Assembly (NCBI GenBank): GCA_910588645.1
Contig: CAJUOY010000011.1
Coordinates: 1 to 57,397 of the forward strand
Source: an uncultured Christensenellaceae bacterium
GTDB lineage: Bacteria; Bacillota; Clostridia; Christensenellales; Borkfalkiaceae
Direction: 5' to 3'
Length of the DNA: 57,397 bases
Shown here: positions 50,187-57,397 of the stretch, piece after piece
How the letters are laid out: each line of letters begins with the position of its first letter
Numbering within the stretch: the stretch's first letter is position 1
Program-made: the position numbers and the translations under genes
The notes under the pieces: generated by a model
What the model saw: only the letters and a program-made list of their open reading frames with translations
What the model was told of the DNA's origin: nothing
Databases searched by the model: none

Positions 50187-53100
50187 TTATCTGTAATTTA
50201 TGTCCTTACCGTCAGGGCCTACAACCTTTACTTCTACGTTAACGGGTTTCTTACCGTTCTGTACGTACTGCTGTCCTGCCTGCTGCACGTAAACAGGCTG
50301 CTGCTGAGCTTGGGTAGGTTGCTGCTGTACTATTATAGGCTGTACGGGCTGCTGAGGTGCGGGAGCCGCCGCAGGCGCTGCCGCGGGGGCAACAATTACC
50401 GTATCGTTATCATTCTTGCGCTTGGGTATGAAGATTATTATGAATAATTCAACTACCGCGAGTCCGAGGAATACGAAGAACAAAATAGTCCAAAGCATTG
50501 TCTGCGCTTCTGCGCGGTACACGTGAACCGCAACAGTCTTAACGGGCTCTATTACCGCGCGAGGGCCGTTTCCGATAGCATAAATCTTGATATAAACGGT
50601 GTTCAAACCTACTTCGAGGTTCTTATCGTTTTCCACCTGATAAGTGAGACCGTCGGCAAGTTCTGCCGAAATTGTTAGTTTTGTAATGTCATTTTCTACC
50701 GCGTAGAAATATTCGTCAACGTCCGCTTTATAGTCGGAGTGGAATTCCTTTATTTCATCGATGTCGACGCGGTCGAAAGCAACCGTGCCGCGAACGGCAA
50801 CAATGCTTACGGTTCTGGAAGTATATCCGTCGCTGGCGAGAATCTCAACGTTGACGATATTTACGCCGTAGTCGAGGCCGACCGTGGAAACTTCCGTTCC
50901 GTTATCGTTTTTAAGTTTGCCGTTGTAGTAAACCTTATAGGTACCCTCTGCGGTCAAATCGTCGACCTTTTCGGGAGTAACCGTCATATCGAGGATAGAT
51001 TCCTTATGGTCGAGAATGTAAGGGCCGTATACGTTATTTGTATTTACGTACTCGAATTCCTTGACGTTATCTACCTTTATGAAAACGTCCGTACTGCTCG
51101 TAGGCGCTGGTTTGCGCGTAAGGTGCAGAACGTAAACCGAGTCGGAACCCGACAGAGGTCTTATTACTATATTGATGGTAGCTTTGAGACTGTTTTGGAA
51201 AATGTCGCTGGTTACGAAAGTACCCGAACCGCTGCCGTTTTCGCTCTCGAACTTGTCGATACGAAGAACTGCGGACTGATCGTCGGTGCGCGCCGCAATA
51301 TATAAGCTGATATCGCTGTGCTCGATAGTTGCAAAGAACTCCTTTGTCTTACCGTCGGGATCGGGATTATCGGTATCAACGGGCTTACCGTTAACATCGG
51401 TTACCTGATAAGAACCTACGCGAAGATAAGTAAGTATGGGCGCCTGGCCCGCACGGATAAGCCTCAACGAATAGGGCTTAACGGCTCCGTCGAGAGCAAC
51501 GTTGATCATAACGGTCAAAGTTGTTCCCATATCGCCGAGATCTACTTCGGTACGAAGTTCGTGCACTCCCTCTGCTATTACTACGCCGTCCCTGTAAAGA
51601 ACTATTGTCGCGGAAACGTCGCTTGCAACTATGCGGAGATTTACGTTTTCGGTATTATAATCGAAACGAACGGTGTAATCGGTAACATCCTTGTCAAATC
51701 CGTCTACGGTCTTGCCGTTAATGGAAATATCGGCAAGGGTTACGTCGTCTCTGCGAGCTTCGCGGGTGACGTTGATGACGTACTTGATCTGTCCGTTGAG
51801 GTTGCTTTCATCCTGCGCAACGGCGTACACTTCGATAGTGTTGAGACCTTCGTTAAGGTTGACCGAACCTGCGCCGTGAACGGTTGCAAAGGGCGATGCC
51901 TCTACGAATACCGCTACGTGATCGACTCCGTAAGGAACAGACAAAGAATAATTGTAATTGGAGGAAACGAAACGGGTTTCGCCGTTATCTTTTCCGAGAT
52001 AAGTCACGCCGCCGTTTTCGATACGGATATCGAAAATATCGAAGTTACTGTCAAGCTCTACCTTTTGAGCGGCAATATTTATTTTATACTGTCTTGTGGA
52101 ACCGTCCTGCGCGGTTACGGTTACCGTAAACTGCTGTACGGTGGACGTCGAACCGGAAAGATCGGATAAAGTTATCTGTCCGTCGCCGGTTACCGTAGCA
52201 AAACTATCTGCCGCGGTTGCGACAATTTCACCGGTAAGCGACTGAGAATTGCTGTAAATCCAGTAAGAAGTAGTATCGGGCGAGAAAGTTACGTCGTGCT
52301 CGTCGTTGACGTCGCGGAAACTTACGGGCTGACCGCCTATAGTTACCGACAGACTGCTGAGCGCGTTATCGGAAGACGCCGCCGTTCTGGTTACGGTAAT
52401 AGTATATTCCGTACCTCTAACGTCCGTATCGCTCACCGCGTGGATCTTGAATACATTGGAGCCTACGTCGATTCTGCGCGTAACTTCGTGTTTGCCGTCT
52501 ACTACGGTTAAAAGCCCTTCTCTTTCCGTACGTACGGTTGTGTACTTACCGTCAACCGTTACGCGGAAAGTTGTGGAAGACGTCGAGTAAGGCACGGTGA
52601 TGTTTACGTTGGTAACGTCTCTGTTAAACGTAAATCCCGGAACCGGCTTACCTGCGCTTGTCATTTCTATATCGGTTATAGTGTTGCTCTCTTCTACGAG
52701 ATTTACTATAAACGTATAAGCGGTATTTCCTGCCTCGGTAGAAGCAGTCAGCTTAAATTCGTTTCTGCCGTGAGCAAGCACACCCGACCATACCGTCTTG
52801 GACGAATTGGGCTCGAGCTTGCCGCCGCTTGTTACGGTTGATCCCTCCGTTGCGGTGGGCCTTACGTAAATTTTATCGCCTACGGCCTTATTCCTGAGAT
52901 TGATCTTAGTATTATAAGTAAGGTTTGTCGCATCGTAATCCTGACTGGTGAAAACGTCCTGCCAGGTCGTTCCGTCGACGGAAAATTCAAGTTTACTGAA
53001 ATTACCGCCTATTACCTCTTTAACGAGCACGACGGGGAAAGTCTTGCTGTTGCCTGCGGGAGCGGTTACTACAACCGAATAAGAACCCGTCTGATATACG

Positions 53101-54644
53101 GTTGACGAGGAATAAGCGCTGCCGTTAACCGTTATGGTCGAGTTGTTTGCAGCAGTGATGTGCATCGTACCTGTATATTGGCTCTTTGCAGGAAGAAGGA
53201 AGTGGAATTTATTTACTCCGTCCGCCTGTGTTTCTACGTTATCGTATCTGTTACCCTGGCCTGTGCCGAGGATGTAAAATTCGGTTATAGCGGTATCGAC
53301 CGAAAGCGTTCTCAATCTGAACGTGTAGGTCATCGTAGTAGCGCCGTCTGCCGCCGTCGCTATTACTTTTACAATGCTGTCGTTTTTAACGCTGTAGACG
53401 TCAAAAGTAACGCCGCCGGCCTTGCTTGCGTTAGTAACGGAAGGATCTGCCGAGCAATTCGTTGTCTCTATGCGAAGCGTATCGGAAATTCCGTAACCGC
53501 CCTTAGTTCTTACTCGCATCGTAATCTGTGTCGCGTCGGCGGGTACGTTGATTATCTGTTCCGCAGTGGAATTTTCATTCAACTGCTTGTTATTGCTTGC
53601 AAAACCGATATTAGACATATCGGCAAACGGCACACTGGAATTGGTATTATCCAACCGCGTACTTCCCGCGTCCAGTCTTGCATACTTATTTACAACCGCG
53701 ATCTGATAGGTTTTTGTGGTTGTCCCGTCCTCTGCGGTAACCTTTATGTAAATAGTCTGCCTGCCGTTTGTAATTGTCTGCGTCGAATTTCCGCCGCTTG
53801 TTACGGTTGCCGTAGGGTTCGCGGTGGTTCCTATACGTATAGTCGAACTCGCTTCCCTTGCGGTAGGAGAAACGACAATGGTGCTGTTTCCGTCGATTTC
53901 CGCCGACCAATTCATACTGTCGCTTAACGTAAGCGAAGTAAGGCTGTTTGCAGCCTTACCTATTCTTACTCCCGAAAGGGTTGCGTCCGAACTTACCGAA
54001 CGGATATTTACTGTTACCTGATTTGCGGTCAGTCCCTTGCCTGCCGAGCCGTTGTACTCATACGTATTTGCTCTGTCAGTACGAGTAACAACCTTGTTCT
54101 TTTTGATAGCTCTCATACCGAAATTTATGGTTGAAATACCGGCAGACGCTATTTCCGAACTTACATTAATAGGCGTTTTAATAACCAACGGCTTTGATGT
54201 CGGCAAAACAGCCGATTCAAGAATTGAGTTGGAGCTTACCGCCAAATGCAAGGCCGCGCTTGTTATATCAAACTCGCTAACCGTACTATTGGTATATAGT
54301 GAAGCAAATTCACCTATATCGGAATTTTCAGTATCAGCCGTAAGGTATTGCGCTATATTGGTATCCGCTGCTCCGCTTGCGTTAAGCGGCACAATGAATA
54401 CGTCAAGATTGGACCAATAAGCCGTTTCCGTAGTAGTTATAGTTGCGGTCAACACAAACGTTCCGCCCGCAGGAACAGACGGCTTATCTACCGAAAGCGT
54501 AACCGTGGTTGTGTCCCCGGCCGCCGCCTGCACCGCCTGCTTATTACCGCTGTTGACAACCAACAGACCGCCCAAAAAGAAAGCGCAAGTCATCAATAAT
54601 GCTATAATAAAGATAAGCAGTTTATTTTGTTTAGCATTTCTCAT
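50187..54644 (-). CDS. Giant surface protein: cohesin-like domain, cadherin-like repeats, membrane anchor, NVEVK tail
   Basis: 1485 aa from ATG 54644 (AGAGGA about 9 nt upstream); a longer frame adds 15 residues ahead of the signal sequence. A signal or first helix (about 8-27, NKLLIFIIALLMTCAFFLGG) is followed by a cohesin-like beta domain (about 42-195), then about ten cadherin-like beta-sandwich repeats, each about 85-100 aa, with SSDATLSGV and TKTYQIAVV-type ends. Near the C-terminus is a membrane helix (TMLWTILFFVFLGLAVVELF), a basic KRK stop, then a Pro/Gln/Ala tail with QPIIVQQ, ending in PVNVEVKVVGPDGKDINYR. So the body is outside and the tail inside. Not sortase-anchored (no LPxTG). 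Likely an adhesin or envelope scaffold. Confidence 0.85.
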   Translation of the reverse strand: MRNAKQNKLLIFIIALLMTCAFFLGGLLVVNSGNKQAVQAAAGDTTTVTLSVDKPSVPAGGTFVLTATITTTETAYWSNLDVFIVPLNASGAADTNIAQYLTADTENSDIGEFASLYTNSTVSEFDITSAALHLAVSSNSILESAVLPTSKPLVIKTPINVSSEIASAGISTINFGMRAIKKNKVVTRTDRANTYEYNGSAGKGLTANQVTVNIRSVSSDATLSGVRIGKAANSLTSLTLSDSMNWSAEIDGNSTIVVSPTAREASSTIRIGTTANPTATVTSGGNSTQTITNGRQTIYIKVTAEDGTTTKTYQIAVVNKYARLDAGSTRLDNTNSSVPFADMSNIGFASNNKQLNENSTAEQIINVPADATQITMRVRTKGGYGISDTLRIETTNCSADPSVTNASKAGGVTFDVYSVKNDSIVKVIATAADGATTMTYTFRLRTLSVDTAITEFYILGTGQGNRYDNVETQADGVNKFHFLLPAKSQYTGTMHITAANNSTITVNGSAYSSSTVYQTGSYSVVVTAPAGNSKTFPVVLVKEVIGGNFSKLEFSVDGTTWQDVFTSQDYDATNLTYNTKINLRNKAVGDKIYVRPTATEGSTVTSGGKLEPNSSKTVWSGVLAHGRNEFKLTASTEAGNTAYTFIVNLVEESNTITDIEMTSAGKPVPGFTFNRDVTNVNITVPYSTSSTTFRVTVDGKYTTVRTEREGLLTVVDGKHEVTRRIDVGSNVFKIHAVSDTDVRGTEYTITVTRTAASSDNALSSLSVTIGGQPVSFRDVNDEHDVTFSPDTTSYWIYSNSQSLTGEIVATAADSFATVTGDGQITLSDLSGSTSTVQQFTVTVTAQDGSTRQYKINIAAQKVELDSNFDIFDIRIENGGVTYLGKDNGETRFVSSNYNYSLSVPYGVDHVAVFVEASPFATVHGAGSVNLNEGLNTIEVYAVAQDESNLNGQIKYVINVTREARRDDVTLADISINGKTVDGFDKDVTDYTVRFDYNTENVNLRIVASDVSATIVLYRDGVVIAEGVHELRTEVDLGDMGTTLTVMINVALDGAVKPYSLRLIRAGQAPILTYLRVGSYQVTDVNGKPVDTDNPDPDGKTKEFFATIEHSDISLYIAARTDDQSAVLRIDKFESENGSGSGTFVTSDIFQNSLKATINIVIRPLSGSDSVYVLHLTRKPAPTSSTDVFIKVDNVKEFEYVNTNNVYGPYILDHKESILDMTVTPEKVDDLTAEGTYKVYYNGKLKNDNGTEVSTVGLDYGVNIVNVEILASDGYTSRTVSIVAVRGTVAFDRVDIDEIKEFHSDYKADVDEYFYAVENDITKLTISAELADGLTYQVENDKNLEVGLNTVYIKIYAIGNGPRAVIEPVKTVAVHVYRAEAQTMLWTILFFVFLGLAVVELFIIIFIPKRKNDNDTVIVAPAAAPAAAPAPQQPVQPIIVQQQPTQAQQQPVYVQQAGQQYVQNGKKPVNVEVKVVGPDGKDINYR

Positions 54645-54710
54645 AGATGTTATCCTCTGCACGATTCGGAAAGAAAAGCCGCCGCGCACTTAGTCTTACA
54701 AAGTTATTTA

Positions 54711-54743
54711 TGTGATTTAATCACACCGTTATAAAATATGCAA
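54711..54743 (-). promoter_or_regulatory. Candidate promoter of the surface-protein gene with palindromic operator
   Basis: TTGCAT (54743-54738), 17 nt, TTAAAT (54720-54715). The 15-nt perfect palindrome TGTGATTTAATCACA (54711-54725) is centred on the -10. Confidence 0.45.
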
Positions 54744-54782
54744 TACATTTAAATAATATTTTAATATTGTATAATTTATCAA

Positions 54783-56966
54783 TTAATTGCTCTCGGGTTT
54801 ATAGAAGTGATCTTCAACAGAGTGAATTCTTCTTATTATGGTAAGTACTTCTATTGCTTGTGAAGTATCGATATTTCCGTTATTGGTTATATATGCGGAA
54901 AGTCTGTATTCAACTTCGTTTAATTCAAGAACACGTCTAATATACGAAAGAATTGTAATGTTATCTGACGTATCTACATATCCGTCGCCGTTTACGTCAC
55001 CCAAAACCGAGCAATAAATTGTTTCAAGAGGCGTATCGCCTGCGCCGAACTCGATATACATACCGGTTGTTATCTGATACATTTCCGTATCGGTCAAATC
55101 AGATTCGGTAAGTCCGTCACCGGGATTTCCGCGATTGTAAAGCAACGTCCCGTCCTTGTCATACAGTCTGATCATAGGTATCTGAGACTGAACAAAACCG
55201 CTTACAAAGTCCTGTATGCTGGTTTCAGGAACGATCTGACCTACTACGAAACGCTCTAAATCTTTATCGTCGATACCGTGCGTCCAATTTTTTTCCGCAT
55301 AGGTTCTGCGATAGAAATACGTATCGCCGTCTTCCTCTACCTGCTCTTCCATTAAGAACTGCATTTTAGCTGTTTCATTGATTTCCAAAGCAAGAGGGCC
55401 CGTAAGCATTACTTTATACTCCGTTTTGTTGCCGGCTTCCGCGGTAACAGTCAAAGTATAAGTTTCGAGCTCATACATTTTATTGGCGCTGTATGCCTCG
55501 CCGTTGATCTGCGCCGAAGCGGCGGGATCAGACAGGGTAAGCACAAAGCTTGCTTCAAAAACAGTTTCCGTATCGAGTGCAAAATAGTAATTAACCGAAT
55601 TTTCGGTTGCTTTTGCAGAGTCGTTGTTATATATGGTTCCCGAAGTGCCTTTGGCCGTAAGAGAATCTATCGCCGTATTTACGTTCACAAGACGGAAAGT
55701 AACTACGTAATCCTTAGTAGTAACTCCGTCGGCCGCAGTTGCAGTCAAAGTAACCGTACTGCCTTCGGTAATATTATTAATATTGATAGTGTTTCCGCTG
55801 GTAACGGTCGTTGCGCCTACAACGGAGCAACCTGAAACTTTAACGCGAATGGAATTGCTTACGCCGTAACCCGTAAGGATAGCACCCTGCACTTTAGCGG
55901 AAAGTCTGTCCCTGGGGATAAACGCGTCGTATTCGAATTTTTCGGAATCGAACGCGCCGTCGAGCCCCTTCTTGGTTGCGTCGGTATGCGTAGTCCCGGG
56001 AGTGACCGTCAACGCGCCAAGTCTTGCAATACCCATAGTAACTATAAGTGTATAAGTCTTGGTTGTGCCGTCTTCGGCCGTCATATTTATTTTTATTTCG
56101 TTTCTTCCGCCCGTAAGGGGAACGTTGGTAATTTCACCGCTGGGCGCAGGTTTGGTAGTCGTACCGTTTACTATTGTAATAGTTGCGCCGTCGTTGGCGG
56201 TAGGTCTTATATTAAAGTTATTTAAATTAGGATCGGTTACCGTAAAAGTCATATTATCGGTAGGTGTTATGGGCTGAAGATCCGTGCCGAAGCCCGCTTC
56301 CAATCCTGATAAAGTTGCGTCGGAACTGGGGATTTTAATTCCAAGTCTGGTGTTATTGACCACAATAGTAGTACTTGCATTATCAGTTACTGCGGTTGCG
56401 CCGGCTTTTAAGAAGCCGATGCTGTTTGCCTTTGTAGATCTGATACCCAAATTAATGTGATCGAGATTTTCTACTCTTATGCTTTCGTCTATTTTAATAG
56501 GAACGCGGAAGTTAAGAACAGTTGAACAGTCAATACCTTTTGTAACGTTCATATTACTCGTAGCTATACGGACACCGGCATTTGTAGAACTATCAAAATA
56601 GTCTGTAGTAGAGTCAGTATAGAAAGTTTTAAAACCATCATCAAAGGTTATAGTTGAATCTTCATAACTGAGATAACTTGCTACAGTAGTATCGACAATT
56701 CCGTCATCCGTCAAAGGCGAAAGATAAAAGTTTATACCGCCCCAAAGATATCCTGTGCGCGTAGTTTCGATTCTAATATCGATTGTGAAAGTTCCCGCAT
56801 TGTAAGGGATTGTTGAAGGGTTTGCGGTAAGCGTTACCGTTGTAGGACCGCTGTCTGCCGCATAAGTAGTTTTTTCCGTACTCATCAGAATGCCTGAAAA
56901 TATTAAGCACACCGATAACAGTGTCAACAAAATCGAAATTAAAAATTGCTTGTAAGAGATTTTCAT
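54783..56966 (-). CDS. Secreted protein: cohesin-like and cadherin-like domains plus dockerin
   Basis: 727 aa. Signal peptide (about 1-34) with no membrane anchor after it. An N-terminal beta domain (about 38-205, starting VTLTANPSTIPYNAGTFTID) resembles the N-terminal domain of the neighbouring 50187 protein. Three or so cadherin-like beta-sandwich repeats follow (SSDATLSGLEAGF, EDGTTKTYTLIV). The C-terminus is dockerin-like: a first calcium loop DVNGDGYVDTSDNITI with helix SYIRRVLEL, and a weaker second repeat ITNNGNIDTSQAIEVL with TIIRRIHSV. It is secreted and could dock on a cohesin partner. AAGGAG is 9 nt before the ATG. Confidence 0.85.
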   Translation of the reverse strand: MKISYKQFLISILLTLLSVCLIFSGILMSTEKTTYAADSGPTTVTLTANPSTIPYNAGTFTIDIRIETTRTGYLWGGINFYLSPLTDDGIVDTTVASYLSYEDSTITFDDGFKTFYTDSTTDYFDSSTNAGVRIATSNMNVTKGIDCSTVLNFRVPIKIDESIRVENLDHINLGIRSTKANSIGFLKAGATAVTDNASTTIVVNNTRLGIKIPSSDATLSGLEAGFGTDLQPITPTDNMTFTVTDPNLNNFNIRPTANDGATITIVNGTTTKPAPSGEITNVPLTGGRNEIKINMTAEDGTTKTYTLIVTMGIARLGALTVTPGTTHTDATKKGLDGAFDSEKFEYDAFIPRDRLSAKVQGAILTGYGVSNSIRVKVSGCSVVGATTVTSGNTININNITEGSTVTLTATAADGVTTKDYVVTFRLVNVNTAIDSLTAKGTSGTIYNNDSAKATENSVNYYFALDTETVFEASFVLTLSDPAASAQINGEAYSANKMYELETYTLTVTAEAGNKTEYKVMLTGPLALEINETAKMQFLMEEQVEEDGDTYFYRRTYAEKNWTHGIDDKDLERFVVGQIVPETSIQDFVSGFVQSQIPMIRLYDKDGTLLYNRGNPGDGLTESDLTDTEMYQITTGMYIEFGAGDTPLETIYCSVLGDVNGDGYVDTSDNITILSYIRRVLELNEVEYRLSAYITNNGNIDTSQAIEVLTIIRRIHSVEDHFYKPESN

Positions 56967-57354
56967 AATAAATTTCTCCTTTTTGCTTTTTTTACTCCAT
57001 ATTCACTATATTCTATAATGGTAATCCGCGGAAAATTCATTATTAATTCTGCCATATTATTATATGCGCAAAGGTATGTATAAGTCTTGAATTTATTCCG
57101 TTTTTTCCACTATAGGTTGCACTCATCATATACCAATTTGCCAGCTATGTCAAGTGATATTACTCAAATATAGGCGATTTATAGCTTTTCTTAGGTTTTT
57201 TTTACTGAAAAATGCCAATTTTTTACATTTTTGGATTAAATTTGTTAATTTTTAACAGCAAAAACAATATGAACGGCTCTTGCGGGCGGCGGAACACCTT
57301 ATCCGCCAAGCCCGCTTTTTCCACAGCCGTATATATTATATAATATTGTAATTA
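56967..57354. other. AT-rich intergenic region, no gene
   Basis: About 390 nt between the dockerin gene and the partial gene. It holds the dockerin gene's leader and ribosome-binding site, TATAAT-like boxes on the minus strand without a clear -35, and the GC-rich hairpin at 57282-57320. I find no coding frame with a good start. Confidence 0.6.
57282..57320. terminator. GC-rich hairpin, terminator-like
   Basis: GCGGGC GGCGGA / TCCGCC AA GCCCGC with an 8-nt loop. Five T follow on the plus strand; on the minus strand the T-run is not adjacent. It probably ends the partial gene at the window edge, or blocks plus-strand readthrough. Confidence 0.6.
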
Positions 57355-57397
57355 TCAAGCGCTCTGGTTGGGGATATAGTAATGGTCCTTGATATCC
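57355..57397 (-). CDS. C-terminal end of a further dockerin-type protein (partial)
   Basis: The minus strand reads DIKDHYYIPNQSA followed by TGA at 57357-57355. This matches the last residues of the 54783 protein (SVEDHFYKPESN) in length and pattern (xxxDHxYxPxxS). The rest lies outside the window. It suggests tandem copies of dockerin-bearing genes. The sequence is short, so the call rests on this one alignment. Confidence 0.55.
   Translation of the reverse strand, partial: DIKDHYYIPNQSA

Noticed and set aside
54645..54689. 15-residue extension of the giant surface protein
   Set aside because: Places polar and Arg-rich residues ahead of the signal helix; the internal ATG 54644 has a better ribosome-binding site.
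54711..54725. Palindrome read as a CRP site
   Set aside because: CRP sites have TGTGA-N6-TCACA; this one has N5. Reported only as an unassigned operator candidate.

Overview
The window looks like chromosomal core DNA of an endospore-forming, anaerobic Clostridia-type Firmicute. The evidence is spoIVA, a tig-clpP-clpX-lon-engB cluster, RNase J, RqcH, two DegV proteins, a six-subunit Rnf complex and TTGACA-17-TATAAT promoters. The Gx transporter/Rnf/NusG-II/ApbE group and the tail-anchored and low-complexity proteins suggest an uncultured gut lineage near Christensenellales, but that placement is only a guess. I see no tRNA, rRNA, CRISPR array, phage or insertion sequence.

Left part (1-10000): signal peptidase I; a tRNA wobble-uridine pair (U32-family TrhP-like hydroxylase and TrmR-like methyltransferase) behind RNase J; a 1016-aa protein made of amphipathic and acidic repeats; a 55-codon gene with a sigma-G-like promoter; and spoIVA. 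From 10059 to 21146 one long leftward operon runs tig-clpP-clpX-lon-engB, then a degenerate sugar-transferase-like protein, three hydrolases and an ATP-grasp enzyme, closed by a terminator at 10028. Rightward from 21230 come rqcH and three small membrane proteins, two of them a tail-anchored winged-helix-like pair. Next is a leftward degV operon with two tandem acetyltransferase-like paralogues.

Middle part (27400-43000): a secreted protein, an M18 aminopeptidase, then a Gx transporter and rnfCDGEAB. RnfG is greatly enlarged, with a normal FMN domain plus two 139-aa copies that each carry a TGAT flavinylation motif. Across a bidirectional terminator, reading left, are NusG-II, the lipoprotein flavin transferase ApbE, and two FMN-binding lipoproteins with their own promoters. 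Together these form a ferredoxin:NAD pump with a multi-flavin extracytoplasmic arm and the enzyme that loads the flavins. A MacB-like ABC protein follows.

Right part (43100-57397): an XRE regulator with gltX, a second degV, a LOG/phosphatase operon divergent from an amidase across overlapping -35 elements, and then an unusual envelope locus. Three membrane proteins with different outer parts all end in a Pro/Gln-rich tail and the same C-terminal NVEVK motif. The largest is a 1485-aa surface protein of cadherin-like repeats. Beside it is a secreted protein with similar repeats and a dockerin, and the window edge cuts the C-terminus of what looks like another such protein. This locus and the multi-flavin Rnf are the most novel parts.

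A recurring feature is that several strong promoters place the transcription start at, or a few bases from, the ATG, without a Shine-Dalgarno sequence (lepB, Gx transporter, apbE, xre, amidase). This suggests frequent leaderless transcripts.
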